Positions 7,604-17,686 of a stretch of 64,000 nt of DNA are shown piece by piece. This DNA is from Paenochrobactrum gallinarii (lineage in GTDB: Bacteria; Pseudomonadota; Alphaproteobacteria; Rhizobiales; Rhizobiaceae), in the NCBI RefSeq assembly GCF_014205685.1, contig NZ_JACIIU010000004.1:231199-295198 (forward strand). Reading direction: 5' to 3'. The position numbers and the translations under genes are program-made. The notes below the pieces were generated by a model that had not been told where the DNA came from, did not search any database, and saw only the letters and a program-made list of their open reading frames with translations. Positions within the stretch are counted from its first letter, which is position 1, and each line of letters begins with the position of its first letter.

Positions 7604-10157
7604 AATCAAATTTCAACAGGCGCTCCAGATAGTCTTTTTCCATCTGCGGGCTGAGGGCATCGCCAAGACGGCGGCGGATTTCATCCAGAATTTCGCGCGC
7701 ACGCTGAATGTCAATCTCGCCCGGTATTTTGGTGTTGTCGCCAAAATCAGGGCCGGTTTGGCCTTGGTTGCGGCCAAGCGGATCTTTGCCTGCCTGATCT
7801 TCACTCGGCTGGCCGTTTTCACCCTGACCCTGACCTTCACCTTGGCCCATGGCTTCCTGCATTTTTTTCATCATGTCACGGCTGCCGCGACGCAAAGCAT
7901 CAAGGGCGGATGCCTGATCATCATTGGCCTGCGCACTTTCATTGCGCCCCAAAGCATCACCCGCATTGCCCATGGATTTTTCTGCGTCTCTAAACTCTTT
8001 CGACGGATCAATGCCTAAAGCTTTCAGGTCCTCGGAGAGTTTCTTCAATTCCGATTGCAGCTGTTTCTGCTGGCGTTGCAGGTTTTTCATCGCCTCTTCA
8101 ATATCGGGCGAAATAGGGGGCTGTGTGCTCTCGGCATCTTCGTTTTCCGAGAAGAAATCTTCATCATTATCGCCGAATTGCTGCTGCATGCGCTGGTCGA
8201 GCGAGAAGGTTTCATTCATCATCTGCTGCTGGCGTCGCATCAGTTCGCCAAGCTTGTTCATCTGATTTTGCATCTGGCTTTGCTGGCTCTGGCCACCTTG
8301 GCCTTGCTGGCCGTTTTGTCCCTGTGCCTGACCTTGCCCCATTTGCAGGTTATTCATCAGGTTTTCGAGTTGTGACAGCAATTGCTGTGCTTCATCACGC
8401 GAGCCCTGACGAGCCAGATTTTCAATTTGGTCCATCATCTTTTGCAGGTCTGAAGGGGATAAAGTCCGCACATTGGCATTGGGTGGTAAAGCAGGGTTTT
8501 TATTGTTTTGCTGGCGCTGGGCAAATTCTTTCAAGAAGGCGGCCATCGCCTCGCGCAGCTCATTGGAAAGTTTGGCAATCTCTTCTTGCGAGGCACCGTT
8601 TTCAATCGCATTGCGCAAAGCTTCTTGAGCCATGCGCAGGCGCTTTTCAGCAGCCGACAAATCACCGTCTTCGATGCCGCGTGCCACTTCCCACATATAA
8701 TCAACGACATTGCGCAGATCATCTTCGGAATGTGCAATGGCCAAGCGGGTGCGGATGGTGCGGAGCCCTAAGAAATGTCCGGCATTTTTAATGGTGTCGG
8801 CAGGGCGCAGCATTACGGCATCAAGCATATCTAAAACATGCTCATTTTGCATGGCATCCATTGCCAGAATGCGGCGTTGTTCAGTGATGGCTTTTGCAAG
8901 AGGATTGGTGAAAGCGCGCTCAGGCAGGGTGATGGTGCGGCTCTCGCTATAACCGACCTGTCCGGCCTGATCGTTAACCACAAGGGTCAGCTCCACTTCA
9001 CTGCCAGCCCATGGATGCATTGTCAGGTCTTTGACCGTGCTTGCATCTTCGGTGCCTTTGCGGGGCAGGGACAGCGTCAGTTCCGGCGCTTCATAAAGCA
9101 TCAGCGTTTCATGATCATCGGCTTCAAGTGGTGTGATTTCGGCATAAGCGGAGGCGACCGGATAATCATCGGTGACTTTATAATGCAGTTGCAAAGTGCC
9201 GTTGCGGGCTTGGTCGGGCGCTTTGGTAAAGCTGATTTGTGGCAATTGATCCGGCGTAACAGTAAACTGCCAGGATTGGCTGCGCTGATTGACCGTCAAC
9301 TTCACGGTCTGACTGTCATTCAATTCATATTGGAAATTGCGTGTATCTGCCGTGGGCTTGGTTTTGCCTTGTTCTGCTTCGTCTTCGGTCAGCTCCGGTT
9401 GAATTGTTTCGCTTTTGCCGTTTGTGTCTTCTGCGATCAGGTATTCACGGGCGCTGCCCGAAATGCGCAATGAAAAGATACTGCCTTGCGGCACACTAAT
9501 AGCTGCCTGCTCATCCGTATTCGCATTGAGAAAAATAGGTGCCTTGCCGGTATAACGCGGCGGTGTCACCCAGGCGTCAATACGGGCTGCCACTTGCTCT
9601 TTGGCTTCCGGCAAATGCACCATATCGATAAGGCGGCCACCTTTTGACCCGTAAGAAAAGGCAAAAGCAGTAACAAACAACAATAAAACCAAGGCGCGGA
9701 TACCAAGCGGATCACGCTCGGCAATGCGTGTATCAGGCAGGCCGGTTTGCAGATTCTTTAATTGGCGCGCCATGCGGCGCTGATGTTCGCGCCAGAGAGC
9801 CTGCGCTAAAGGATCATCACCGGTCGCAATTCTGTCTGTTTGTGTCGTCAGCGGCTGATGCGACAGCGCGTTGATCGTTTCAATGCGCTGATTGACCTCT
9901 TTTTCAGATGGAATGCGGACACGGGCAGGCAGAAAAACTGTTACAATCGCTACCACAAAAAGCAGGCTGAGCACGGTCAGATGCAGCCAATAAGGCATAT
10001 GATGAAAAAGGCCGAACCAGCTTAATGATGCCAATAATGCCAATGTGATGAGAAGCGGCAGTAAAAGCGGCCACATACGCTCGAACAATATCGTGAAAAA
10101 TACACGCAGGCGTATTTTCCGAAGTTCGTCCTTTGGCTTGTGATCAGGCAAAGCCAT
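7602..10157 (-). CDS. TIGR02302/DUF4175 family membrane protein
   Basis: A protein of about 851 residues with two N-terminal membrane spans (about residues 30-80) and a third near 155-175. A large probable periplasmic domain follows, and then a C-terminal third rich in Gln, Asn, Gly and Met (e.g. MGQGQAQGQNGQQGQGG) with coiled-coil character. It matches the alphaproteobacterial TIGR02302/DUF4175 architecture; function is unknown. The ATG at 10157 has GGAAAG 6 nt upstream; the ATG at 10163 would be too close to it. It is downstream of lysA on the same strand, 195 bp away. Confidence 0.85.
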   Translation of the reverse strand: MALPDHKPKDELRKIRLRVFFTILFERMWPLLLPLLITLALLASLSWFGLFHHMPYWLHLTVLSLLFVVAIVTVFLPARVRIPSEKEVNQRIETINALSHQPLTTQTDRIATGDDPLAQALWREHQRRMARQLKNLQTGLPDTRIAERDPLGIRALVLLLFVTAFAFSYGSKGGRLIDMVHLPEAKEQVAARIDAWVTPPRYTGKAPIFLNANTDEQAAISVPQGSIFSLRISGSAREYLIAEDTNGKSETIQPELTEDEAEQGKTKPTADTRNFQYELNDSQTVKLTVNQRSQSWQFTVTPDQLPQISFTKAPDQARNGTLQLHYKVTDDYPVASAYAEITPLEADDHETLMLYEAPELTLSLPRKGTEDASTVKDLTMHPWAGSEVELTLVVNDQAGQVGYSESRTITLPERAFTNPLAKAITEQRRILAMDAMQNEHVLDMLDAVMLRPADTIKNAGHFLGLRTIRTRLAIAHSEDDLRNVVDYMWEVARGIEDGDLSAAEKRLRMAQEALRNAIENGASQEEIAKLSNELREAMAAFLKEFAQRQQNNKNPALPPNANVRTLSPSDLQKMMDQIENLARQGSRDEAQQLLSQLENLMNNLQMGQGQAQGQNGQQGQGGQSQQSQMQNQMNKLGELMRRQQQMMNETFSLDQRMQQQFGDNDEDFFSENEDAESTQPPISPDIEEAMKNLQRQQKQLQSELKKLSEDLKALGIDPSKEFRDAEKSMGNAGDALGRNESAQANDDQASALDALRRGSRDMMKKMQEAMGQGEGQGQGENGQPSEDQAGKDPLGRNQGQTGPDFGDNTKIPGEIDIQRAREILDEIRRRLGDALSPQMEKDYLERLLKFD

Positions 10158-10302
10158 TCTCATCTTTCCGGTTCATATCTCTTCGGCTCATTTTCCGGCT
10201 GCGCCTTGGCCTTCTCGTTTGCGCAACAATAACATGCATCATGGCAAAGACGAGGCTTGGCCTTAAAAAAATGCATGCAACTTGTGCGAAAATGCCAAAG
10301 GC

Positions 10303-10334
10303 GACCTATCCGGTTGATAATGTCCGGACAGGTC
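10303..10334 (-). terminator. Hairpin between lysA and the DUF4175 gene
   Basis: An 11-bp stem (GACCTGTCCGG / CCGGATAGGTC, one G-U pair in RNA) with a 10-nt loop, 20 nt after the lysA stop. It lacks a clear T-run, so it may be a weak terminator or an mRNA 3'-end stabiliser rather than a full stop. Confidence 0.45.
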
Positions 10335-10352
10335 TTGATTGCGGATTGCTGC

Positions 10353-11618
10353 TTAAAGCCAATCAGGAATGCTGTCCTGCGCGATCAGCTCTTCATAGCT
10401 GGTGCGCGGGCGCACAACATGGAAGCGATCACCATCGACCAGCACTTCCGGAATAAGAAGACGGGTGTTGTAAGTGCTTGAAAGAACAGCACCATAAGCA
10501 CCGGCAGTGCAAACAGCGATAAGATCACCCGGATTTGGACGTGCCACTTCACGGTCTACACCCAGATAATCGCCGGTTTCGCAAACAGGGCCGACAAAAT
10601 CGGCATGAATGCGCGGCGCATTATCGTCAGCTTCCACCACCGGGCGGATACCGTGATAGGCTTCATACAAGGTCGGGCGGATAAGATCATTCATCGCCGC
10701 ATCAACAATGATGAAGTTTTTGGCATCACCATCTTTAACATAGATCACTTCAGTGATCATAATACCGGCATTACCGACAATCAGACGACCCGGTTCAAAA
10801 ACTGTTTTCAAACCCAATGGGCGGATATGTTTACGCACGATTTCCGCGTAAGCATCCGGCAATGGCGGCGGGTTATTGTCGTCGTGGTAAGGAATACCCA
10901 GACCACCACCCATATCGACATGATCGATCTGGTGGCCGTCTGCCTGCAATTCACGCACCAACTCTGCCATTAAGGCAAAAGCATCATCAAACGGTTGCAG
11001 ATCAATGATCTGGCTGCCGATATGCATGTCAATACCGGTGACTTTAATGCCCGGCAGTTCGGCGGCGCGCTTATAGGCTTCACGCGCACGCACACGCGGA
11101 ATGCCGAATTTGTTTTCGGATTTACCGGTGGAGATTTTGGCGTGGGTTTTGGCATCCACATCCGGATTAATGCGCAAAGAAACAGGCGCTACTTTGCCCA
11201 GAAGCACAGCGCGTTCCGACAGGAGTTCCAGTTCCGGCTCGGATTCCACATTGAAGCAATAAATGCCTGCATTGAGCGCGAAATCCATTTCACGCGCAGA
11301 TTTTCCAACGCCTGAATAAACGATTTTTTCGGCAGGAATACCGGCAGCAAGTGCACGACGCATTTCACCTTCAGAAACCGTATCCGCACCAGCACCCATT
11401 TTAGCCAGTGTTTTCAACACGGCCTGATTGGAATTGGCTTTCAGCGCATAGGCCACCAATGGCTGCATATCGGCGAAAGCTTCCGAGAATACGCGGAAGT
11501 GGCGCTCGATCGTTGCGCGGGAATAGCAATAAAAAGGCGTGCCGACAGCATCGGCAATGTCGGAGATCTTCACATTTTCAGCATGGAGAACGCCGTCTTT
11601 ATATTCAAAATGGTTCAC
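10353..11618 (-). CDS. lysA: Diaminopimelate decarboxylase
   Basis: A 421-residue fold-type III PLP enzyme that makes L-lysine from meso-diaminopimelate, the last step of lysine synthesis. The PLP lysine is K60 in YALKANSN; downstream are HIGSQI, the phosphate-binding GGGLGIPY, EPGRLIVGNAG and the substrate-loop cysteine in PVCETGDYLG. The length is normal. It is preceded by lptM (36-bp gap) and argH on the same strand. The lptM-lysA pairing also occurs near dap/lys genes in enterobacteria. Confidence 0.96.
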   Translation of the reverse strand: MNHFEYKDGVLHAENVKISDIADAVGTPFYCYSRATIERHFRVFSEAFADMQPLVAYALKANSNQAVLKTLAKMGAGADTVSEGEMRRALAAGIPAEKIVYSGVGKSAREMDFALNAGIYCFNVESEPELELLSERAVLLGKVAPVSLRINPDVDAKTHAKISTGKSENKFGIPRVRAREAYKRAAELPGIKVTGIDMHIGSQIIDLQPFDDAFALMAELVRELQADGHQIDHVDMGGGLGIPYHDDNNPPPLPDAYAEIVRKHIRPLGLKTVFEPGRLIVGNAGIMITEVIYVKDGDAKNFIIVDAAMNDLIRPTLYEAYHGIRPVVEADDNAPRIHADFVGPVCETGDYLGVDREVARPNPGDLIAVCTAGAYGAVLSSTYNTRLLIPEVLVDGDRFHVVRPRTSYEELIAQDSIPDWL

Positions 11619-11654
11619 GGACTTCAGTCCTTAAAATTGAAAGGGTTAAACGTC

Positions 11655-11846
11655 TTACGGGATCAGCTTGTCGAGGATGAATGGCTCATCCCTGGCAGGT
11701 TTGGGAGCCGGTTCTGTGCGCCCGTACTCATCAGTCACAATGGCAGAAGGTGGCAGCTCCAGCGGGCCTTTACGACCGCAAGCCGTGAGAGTGCCTGCTA
11801 TAAGCAGTGTGACTAATGCTGAGAAAATTACTTTCCGGCTCGTCAT
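11655..11846 (-). CDS. lptM: LptM-like small lipoprotein (YifL family)
   Basis: A 63-residue lipoprotein with signal peptide and lipobox LTAC (acylated Cys about residue 23), followed by the family hallmark GRKGPLELPP. In E. coli, LptM (YifL) helps mature the LptDE lipopolysaccharide translocon in the outer membrane. It lies between argH and lysA on the minus strand, as is usual in Rhizobiales. The rest of the mature protein is short and Pro/Glu-rich. The family call is firm; function is inferred by homology. Confidence 0.85.
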   Translation of the reverse strand: MTSRKVIFSALVTLLIAGTLTACGRKGPLELPPSAIVTDEYGRTEPAPKPARDEPFILDKLIP

Positions 11847-11914
11847 TGTTTGACCTTTAAAGCTTGGGTTTAACCCTTAATACGTATTTCGAAGCAGCCC
11901 GCTTGGGGTGAAGT

Positions 11915-11935
11915 AAAGCCTGAAGATCAGGCTTT
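11915..11935 (-). terminator. Hairpin overlapping the argH stop codon
   Basis: A perfect 9-bp stem, AAAGCCTGA-TCT-TCAGGCTTT on the minus strand, whose left arm contains the argH TGA stop. It is followed by TTTACTT rather than a pure T-run, so it may only partly terminate before lptM-lysA. Confidence 0.5.
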
Positions 11936-13327
11936 AACAATCCGCTTCTTCCAGTAACGGATCTGACGGCGCACTTCCTGCGGGGCAGTTCCGCCGAAAG
12001 ACTGACGGCTTTTAACCGATTTGTCTACGGTGAGGAAATCAAACACAGCATCGGTGATGCCGGAATGGATTTCCTGCAACTCGGCAAGGCTGAGCTTCGA
12101 CAGGTCAACTTTTTTGGCTTCAGCCGCTGCAACAGCACGGCCGGTGACATGGTGCGCCTCACGGAAAGGCATGCCCAGTTCACGCACCAGCCAGTCGGCC
12201 AGATCGGTTGCAGTGGAATAGCCGGAGCCCGCTGCCTTTTTCATTGATGCGGTGTTGATGGTGATGTCACGCACCATGCCGCTCATGGCAGCAATGCTGA
12301 GTTCCAAGGTTTCTGCGGCATCAAAGACGGCTTCTTTGTCTTCCTGCATATCTTTGGAATAAGCCAGCGGCAGGCCCTTCATGACAGTCAGAAGGCCAAC
12401 GAGCGAACCGGTGATACGGCCCGTTTTGGCGCGCACCAGTTCGGCAGCATCCGGATTTTTCTTTTGCGGCATGATGGAAGAGCCGGTGGAGAAAGCATCG
12501 GACAGACGCACAAAATTAAACTGCGGTGTCGACCAGATAACGATTTCTTCAGCCAGACGCGAAAGATGGGTGGCGCAGATCGCAGCAACAGAGAGGAACT
12601 CCAGCGCGTAGTCACGATCAGACACGCTGTCGATGGAGTTGCGGGTCGGCTCACGGAAGCCAAGTGCTTCTGCGGTCATATGACGGTCAATCGGAAAACC
12701 GGTTCCGGCCAGTGCAGCAGCGCCAAGCGGTGATTCGTTCATGCGTTCAATGGCATCACGTACGCGTGTCAGATCACGGCCGAACATTTCCACATAGGCC
12801 ATGCAATGATGGCCAAAAGTGACTGGCTGTGCCGTTTGCAGATGGGTAAAGCCGGGCATAACGGTAGCCGCATGTTCTTCGGCACGTTCCAGAAAAGCTT
12901 CAATCAGGTTTTTCAACGCGGACGCTGTTTTTTCCAGCTCTTCTTTAACCCAGAGGCGGAAATCCAGCGCTACCTGATCATTACGCGAGCGCGCAGTATG
13001 CAAACGACCGGCAGAGGCGCCGATCAGTTCGGCAAGGCGTGCTTCAACATTCATGTGAATGTCTTCAAGCTTGCGGGAGAATGTGAATTTACCGCTTTCG
13101 ATTTCGGCCAGAACAGCCTTCAGGCCATCAACGATTTTTGCGTGATCTTCGCTCGCAATAATGCCGGATTTAACCAACATGTTGGCATGCGCAATGGAGC
13201 CGCGAATATCCTGACCATAGAGTTTTTGGTCAAAACCGATAGATGCGTTAATCTCTTCCATAATCGCATCGGGTCCTGAGGCAAAACGGCCACCCCACAT
13301 CTGGTTGCTTGATTTTTGTTCGCTCAT
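11927..13327 (-). CDS. argH: Argininosuccinate lyase
   Basis: A 466-residue enzyme that splits argininosuccinate into arginine and fumarate, the last step of arginine synthesis. It has the superfamily signature [12 protein letters not shown] in the second half, an early [11 protein letters not shown] segment and [16 protein letters not shown], all typical of ArgH. The ATG at 13327 gives the usual length; the open frame runs further upstream into the tlpA region but without family sequence. It is divergent from tlpA across 64 bp and heads the argH-lptM-lysA run. Confidence 0.97.
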   Translation of the reverse strand: MSEQKSSNQMWGGRFASGPDAIMEEINASIGFDQKLYGQDIRGSIAHANMLVKSGIIASEDHAKIVDGLKAVLAEIESGKFTFSRKLEDIHMNVEARLAELIGASAGRLHTARSRNDQVALDFRLWVKEELEKTASALKNLIEAFLERAEEHAATVMPGFTHLQTAQPVTFGHHCMAYVEMFGRDLTRVRDAIERMNESPLGAAALAGTGFPIDRHMTAEALGFREPTRNSIDSVSDRDYALEFLSVAAICATHLSRLAEEIVIWSTPQFNFVRLSDAFSTGSSIMPQKKNPDAAELVRAKTGRITGSLVGLLTVMKGLPLAYSKDMQEDKEAVFDAAETLELSIAAMSGMVRDITINTASMKKAAGSGYSTATDLADWLVRELGMPFREAHHVTGRAVAAAEAKKVDLSKLSLAELQEIHSGITDAVFDFLTVDKSVKSRQSFGGTAPQEVRRQIRYWKKRIVKA

Positions 13328-13391
13328 GCTCGTATGCCTCAGGCTTAACGGTAAAATTATTATAAGACGAAATGGCAGGAAACAGCGACAG

Positions 13392-14063
13392 ATGACCAAT
13401 ATTCTGAGACAACCGAGAATCATCATACTGGCAGCCGTCGCAGGTGTACTCGCCGGTGTAGGGGCGGTATACGTGATGGAACGCCCTTCTGGCAATGATA
13501 TTAGCGCAAACCTTGCCACAGGAAATAGTGATCAGGACAAGTTTTGTGCGGCAAAAGCCGGTACATTACAAAAACTGGATGCTGCGGCGGGTGGAACTGT
13601 GGCTGCCATGCGCGCAGCCGACAAACCGATTTCGCTGGCGCATCTGGAATTTTCTGATCGCGACGGCAAAAAAATGACACTCGGAGATTTCAAAGGCAAA
13701 ACGCTGCTCGTCAATTTATGGGCGACATGGTGTGCCCCTTGCCGTGAAGAAATGCCGGCACTTGATAAGTTGCAGCAAATGAAAGGCGGCGATGATTTTG
13801 AGGTGGTTGCCGTTAATATTGACACCGGAGACAATACCAAGCCGGTTGGTTTTTTAAATGAAATCGGCATTGAACATCTGGCGCTTTATCGTGATGCAAC
13901 ATTGAAAAGCTTCAATGATCTGAAGCGTAAAAATCTGGCCTTTGGCCTTCCGGTAACATTGGTGGTTGATAAAGACGGCTGCCAGATTTCATCTATGAAC
14001 GGGCCGGCCGAATGGGACAGCCCCGAAGCGATCAAGCTGATCGAGGCTGCGCACTCTCTTTGA
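13392..14063 (+). CDS. TlpA-family thiol:disulfide interchange protein
   Basis: A 223-residue thioredoxin-like protein with one N-terminal membrane anchor (about residues 10-28) and a periplasmic domain. The redox motif WCAPC is at residues 113-117 and the cis-proline loop is GLPVTLVVD. TlpA proteins reduce or help metallate cytochrome oxidase Cu sites and other periplasmic thiols. Two extra cysteines (near 52, and in KDGCQIS) may form a second disulfide, as in B. japonicum TlpA. The ATG at 13392 follows AGGAA. Confidence 0.9.
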   Translation: MTNILRQPRIIILAAVAGVLAGVGAVYVMERPSGNDISANLATGNSDQDKFCAAKAGTLQKLDAAAGGTVAAMRAADKPISLAHLEFSDRDGKKMTLGDFKGKTLLVNLWATWCAPCREEMPALDKLQQMKGGDDFEVVAVNIDTGDNTKPVGFLNEIGIEHLALYRDATLKSFNDLKRKNLAFGLPVTLVVDKDGCQISSMNGPAEWDSPEAIKLIEAAHSL

Positions 14064-14073
14064 GCGGGGCGCT

Positions 14074-14556
14074 TTAAGGTTTGAAACCTTCTCTTTTAAG
14101 CCTTGTGATTGCTTCTTCGAGACTTGATAAAAAGCTGGAGCGGTCACGCGCTGAAAACGGGGCAGGGCCGCCGGTGACCTGACCGGAAGAGCGCAGGCTA
14201 TCCATCAGATTGCGGGTCGCCAGCGTATTGCCGATATTATTGGCTGTATGCAATTTGCCGTTAGGTGCAATGGTGATGGCACCTGCATTGACCGAGCGGC
14301 TTGCCAGCGGGATATCGGCGGTGATGACAATCGAACCTGGGCGGGCGCGTTCTGCAATCCAGTCATCAGCGACATCAAGGCCGCTTGGCACAACAATGCG
14401 CTCAACATGGGTCAGATCTCGCGGGATCATCATGTAACTATTGGCGACAAGCAGCACTTTGACACCGTGACGTTCAGTTACTTTATATATTTCCGCCTTT
14501 ACCGGACAAGCATCGGCATCAACAAACAATATGATTTGATTATTATCTTCGCTCAT
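14074..14556 (-). CDS. YaiI/YqxD family protein (DUF188, UPF0178)
   Basis: A 160-residue protein when started at ATG 14556 ([18 protein letters not shown]). The conserved acidic motif DADACPVK (D13, D15) and the downstream segments ADDWI and ITADIPLA match the DUF188 family, a PIN-like fold of unknown function. The C-terminus has the typical ending region with a phenylalanine-rich short helix. The longer open frame upstream (to 14643) lacks family sequence. It is convergent with tlpA, only 10 bp apart. Confidence 0.9.
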   Translation of the reverse strand: MSEDNNQIILFVDADACPVKAEIYKVTERHGVKVLLVANSYMMIPRDLTHVERIVVPSGLDVADDWIAERARPGSIVITADIPLASRSVNAGAITIAPNGKLHTANNIGNTLATRNLMDSLRSSGQVTGGPAPFSARDRSSFLSSLEEAITRLKREGFKP

Positions 14557-14699
14557 GGCGCAGCAATGGCAGTTAATAGCTATGGCTGCAAGGCCACACT
14601 CGCGGACTAGTTGCAAAAAGCGGCCAGAAATAGCTTGGTGCACCTGACATCCTATGATCTGTGCTGAAGCCGTGCTTTTATGTCCAAGGTAAAAAAATC

Positions 14700-15566
14700 A
14701 TGTTAGTCCGCTTGTTTCCGGTGTTCTTTGTGTTTTTGTGGGCGACTGGTTTTATCGGTGCAGGGCTTGCCATGCCTTATGCCGAACCTTTCAGCTTCAT
14801 GACGGTTCGCTTTATTTTTGCCGGTTTGATTTTTGGTATCTGGGCTTTGAGCAGCGGGGTTGTCTGGCCAAGGCGAAAAGCTTTTGTGCAGGCTGGTATC
14901 ACGGGTTTGCTGATCCATGCCATTTATTTGTCGGCGATTTTTTGGGCGGTGCGTCATGGTTTGCCAGCTGGAATCGTAGGGTTGGTTTCCGGTTTGCAGC
15001 CAATGATAACACTTTTGATTGCTGCAATATTTCTTGGCGAGCGCATTAAGCAACAACAGGTTTTGGGGCTGGTTGCAGGCTTTATAGGCGTTGCCATGGT
15101 GATCTCGCCCAAGCTTTCAGCAGGTTCTGATGCGATTGATCCCGTGACATTGCTTGCAGCTCTTATCGGTGTTTTGGCGATCAGTTCGGGTACTGTTTGG
15201 CAAAAGCGCTTTGGCAGTGCCATGGATTTGAAGGCTGGCACAGCCATTCAGTATCTGGCTGCCGGAATGTTCACGCTTATTTGTGCGGTGCTGTTTGAAA
15301 CCGGCCGGTTTCAGCTTACATCTGAGCTCATTATTGCGCTTGTCTGGTTAACCATTGTGATTTCAGTGGGCGCGGTGCTGGCTTTGATGGTGATGATCCG
15401 CGAAGGCGCTTTGTCGAAAGTATCGTCGCTGTTTTATCTGGTGCCTGCGGCGGCCGCCATCATGGCCTATGTCTTGTTTGGTGAAACTCTAAATTTGTTG
15501 CAGATTGCGGGCATGTTGGTCACGACAATTGGTGTCGCTTTAACCGGCATTCAGCGTAAGCCTTAA
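14700..15566 (+). CDS. EamA/DMT family transporter
   Basis: A 288-residue inner-membrane protein with about ten hydrophobic spans arranged as two EamA repeats, the second beginning near residue 145. Start-typical features are VFLWATGFIGAGLAMPYAEP and, at the end of repeat one, FLGERIKQQQ. DMT family members export or import small metabolites such as amino acids or nucleotide sugars; the substrate is unknown. The ATG at 14700 has AAGG upstream; a GTG 13 codons earlier is in frame but less likely. Confidence 0.88.
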   Translation: MLVRLFPVFFVFLWATGFIGAGLAMPYAEPFSFMTVRFIFAGLIFGIWALSSGVVWPRRKAFVQAGITGLLIHAIYLSAIFWAVRHGLPAGIVGLVSGLQPMITLLIAAIFLGERIKQQQVLGLVAGFIGVAMVISPKLSAGSDAIDPVTLLAALIGVLAISSGTVWQKRFGSAMDLKAGTAIQYLAAGMFTLICAVLFETGRFQLTSELIIALVWLTIVISVGAVLALMVMIREGALSKVSSLFYLVPAAAAIMAYVLFGETLNLLQIAGMLVTTIGVALTGIQRKP

Positions 15567-15590
15567 GAACTTTGCCAGCGTAATTGCCAG

Positions 15591-16484
15591 TTAATTATCC
15601 GCTAGTTCCGGTTGTTGCTGGCGTTTGCGATAATTCATAATGGCTGTGTTGATTTCTGCACCTATAATAAAAATTGCAGAAATCATATAGAGAAACACAA
15701 TCGCCACCATGATCGAGGCAAGACCGGCATAGGTGGTGACGTAATTGGCAAATGTTTCCAGATATTGCGCAAAAGCCATGGCACCGGCCAGCCATGCGAT
15801 CAATGTCAGCACAATGCCGGGCAGGATATCGCCCAAAGTGCGTTTGCCGGCAGGCAACCAGATATGGACGGCAAAAAGCGCTAAAATCAGCACTGTGACG
15901 GCAATGAAATAGCGCCAGAAGCTGATTGTGCCGGCAAAGAGGTCAATATCGGGAAACCATTGCACGGCAATGCGGAAGGCGAGTGGTGCTAAAATCAGCA
16001 GGAAACTGATCACCATCAGTGCCAAAGTACCAAGCAGCACAAAGCCCAGACTTTGCAGGCGGCAGAAGATGATTGAGCGTGTGTCAGTGACACGATAGGC
16101 GCGGTTGAGCGCAATGCGCAAAGCTTCCACACCATTGGAGGCAAAGTAAGCGGCGGCAATCACACTGAGGGTCAGAAGTCCGCTGCGCTGCACGGTCAGC
16201 ACATTTTTCACTTCATTGGCAATTGGTCCGGCGATAGCGGATGGCCAGATATCAAAAACAATATGGACGGCTGTATCAGCAAAAGCTTGCGCGCCTAAAA
16301 ATGAAGCCAGTGTTGTAGCAAAGATCAAGAACGGAAAAAGCGCCATCAGGCCGGATAATGCAATATGACTGGCAAAGGCCCAGCCATCATCCGAGTTGAA
16401 GTGACCGACAGCATCAAAAATAACTTTGGTGAGGAAAGTTTTTACTTTTCGCATAGCGCCAAAATTATCCTTAGGGTTCGGCAT
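15591..16484 (-). CDS. YihY/BrkB family inner-membrane protein
   Basis: A 297-residue protein with six hydrophobic segments and the family motifs DGWAFASHIALSGLMALFPF near the N-terminus and RTLGDILPG further on. The family was once labelled ribonuclease BN, but that activity belongs to another protein; the present function is uncertain (putative transporter or envelope factor). It is convergent with the EamA transporter (24 bp apart) and divergent from the downstream SDR gene. Confidence 0.9.
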   Translation of the reverse strand: MPNPKDNFGAMRKVKTFLTKVIFDAVGHFNSDDGWAFASHIALSGLMALFPFLIFATTLASFLGAQAFADTAVHIVFDIWPSAIAGPIANEVKNVLTVQRSGLLTLSVIAAAYFASNGVEALRIALNRAYRVTDTRSIIFCRLQSLGFVLLGTLALMVISFLLILAPLAFRIAVQWFPDIDLFAGTISFWRYFIAVTVLILALFAVHIWLPAGKRTLGDILPGIVLTLIAWLAGAMAFAQYLETFANYVTTYAGLASIMVAIVFLYMISAIFIIGAEINTAIMNYRKRQQQPELADN

Positions 16485-16612
16485 TGTTATTCCATAAATC
16501 TTAAGCGCAGGTCTGGCATGACTACTATAAGAAAGAAAGACCTAATCGAATCGTTTAATCACTTTGCTGACAGTTTCGCCAAGCTTTGGGCAGATGAGGG
16601 ATAAGAAATTTT

Positions 16613-17452
16613 ATGTCATCCATGCTGCAAAAAACAATTATCATCACCGGTTGCTCTTCAGGTATCGGCGCTTATGCAGCGCGTCAGCTGAAGGCGCTCG
16701 GCTGGCGGGTGTTTGCCACTGCCCGTAACAGTCAGGACATTGAAGCACTGGAACAAGACGGACTGGAAGCTTTTTATCTGGATTACAGGGATGAAGCTTC
16801 AATCGAAGCGCTGGTGAAGGTGGTCTTGGAGAAAACCGGCGGTACATTAGACGCGCTTTATAATAATGGCGCTTACGCTTTGCCCGGTGCTGTTGAAGAT
16901 TTGCCGCTGGATGCTTTGCGTGAATTGTTTGAGGCTAATTTCTTTGGCTGGCATAGTTTGACGCGTAAAATTGTGCCGGTGATGCGCCGTCAGGGGCATG
17001 GCCGTATTGTGCATTGCTCCTCTATCCTGGGACGTGTGCCGATGAAATGGCGCGGTGCTTATGTTGCCTCCAAATATGCGCTGGAAGGCTTGATGCTGGT
17101 GCAGCGAATGGAATTGCAGGGCACCGGCATTGAGGTTTCGCTGATTGAGCCGGGGCCGATTGCCACGCGATTTACCTATAATGCGGCAAAACAGGCAGAA
17201 AAACATATTGATATGGCGGCATCAGTTCATCATGATCTGTATTTGCGCCAGATGCAGAAATTGAAATCCGGTGGCACGCAATCAAAAGACAAGCTTGGTC
17301 CCGAAGCTGTTTTTGATGTATTGCTGCATGCATTGGAAGCAGCTAAGCCACGGCCGCATTATCTGGTGACACGTCCGGCGAAGCTTGGTGTGATCGCTCA
17401 GCGGTTTATGCCGATGCGCTGGTTTTATAAAATGCTGTCGGGTCAGTCTTAG
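16613..17452 (+). CDS. Short-chain dehydrogenase/reductase
   Basis: A 279-residue classical SDR. The dinucleotide motif TGCSSGIG is near residues 10-17, the ATAR sequence after beta-2 suggests NADP(H), NNGAYA replaces the usual NNAG, and the catalytic Ser and YVASK motif (Tyr/Lys) follow at about 140-160. It resembles the 17-beta-hydroxysteroid-dehydrogenase-like subgroup, but the substrate cannot be told. A GAGGG about 12 nt upstream of the ATG is the probable binding site. It starts a plus-strand run that leads into the twin-TM and adenosyltransferase genes. Confidence 0.9.
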   Translation: MSSMLQKTIIITGCSSGIGAYAARQLKALGWRVFATARNSQDIEALEQDGLEAFYLDYRDEASIEALVKVVLEKTGGTLDALYNNGAYALPGAVEDLPLDALRELFEANFFGWHSLTRKIVPVMRRQGHGRIVHCSSILGRVPMKWRGAYVASKYALEGLMLVQRMELQGTGIEVSLIEPGPIATRFTYNAAKQAEKHIDMAASVHHDLYLRQMQKLKSGGTQSKDKLGPEAVFDVLLHALEAAKPRPHYLVTRPAKLGVIAQRFMPMRWFYKMLSGQS

Positions 17453-17482
17453 ACGTCTTACAGTGATAAACAAAATGGGTGG

Positions 17483-17683
17483 ATGATGGATAGTCTGTTA
17501 AGATATGGCGCGATGATTGCGATGGCCGCGGTTGCCTTCGTACTGTTTTTAGGTCTGCGCAATTTGATGCGTGGCGGTGATGGCAATTACTCCAACAAAA
17601 TGATGCAATTGCGCATTTTCTTGCAGTTTGTGGCGCTGGTGCTGATTGTTGCAACAATTTATTTCAGCCGTCAGGCAGGCTAA
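17483..17683 (+). CDS. Small twin-transmembrane protein (HIG1-like)
   Basis: A 66-residue protein with two hydrophobic helices (about residues 8-25 and 44-62) joined by a charged loop containing RNLMRGGDGNYSNKMMQLR. The pattern fits the HIG1-type twin transmembrane family, which in mitochondria associates with cytochrome oxidase; the bacterial role is not established. A GGGTGG binding site precedes the ATG. It overlaps no gene and is 3 bp from the adenosyltransferase, a pairing I recall as conserved in Rhizobiales. Confidence 0.8.
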   Translation: MMDSLLRYGAMIAMAAVAFVLFLGLRNLMRGGDGNYSNKMMQLRIFLQFVALVLIVATIYFSRQAG

Positions 17684-17686
17684 TTC

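Noticed and set aside
8123..9473. Two long plus-strand frames opposite the DUF4175 gene
   Set aside because: They mirror the low-complexity Gln/Asn-rich region of the real gene and have no recognisable domain or binding site.
12806..13279. 157-codon frame opposite argH
   Set aside because: A shadow of the argH coding strand with no domain support.
16518..16604. Possible 28-residue gene before the SDR (MTTIRKKDLIESFNHF)
   Set aside because: No binding site precedes its ATG and it lies in the short leader of the SDR gene; nothing else supports it.
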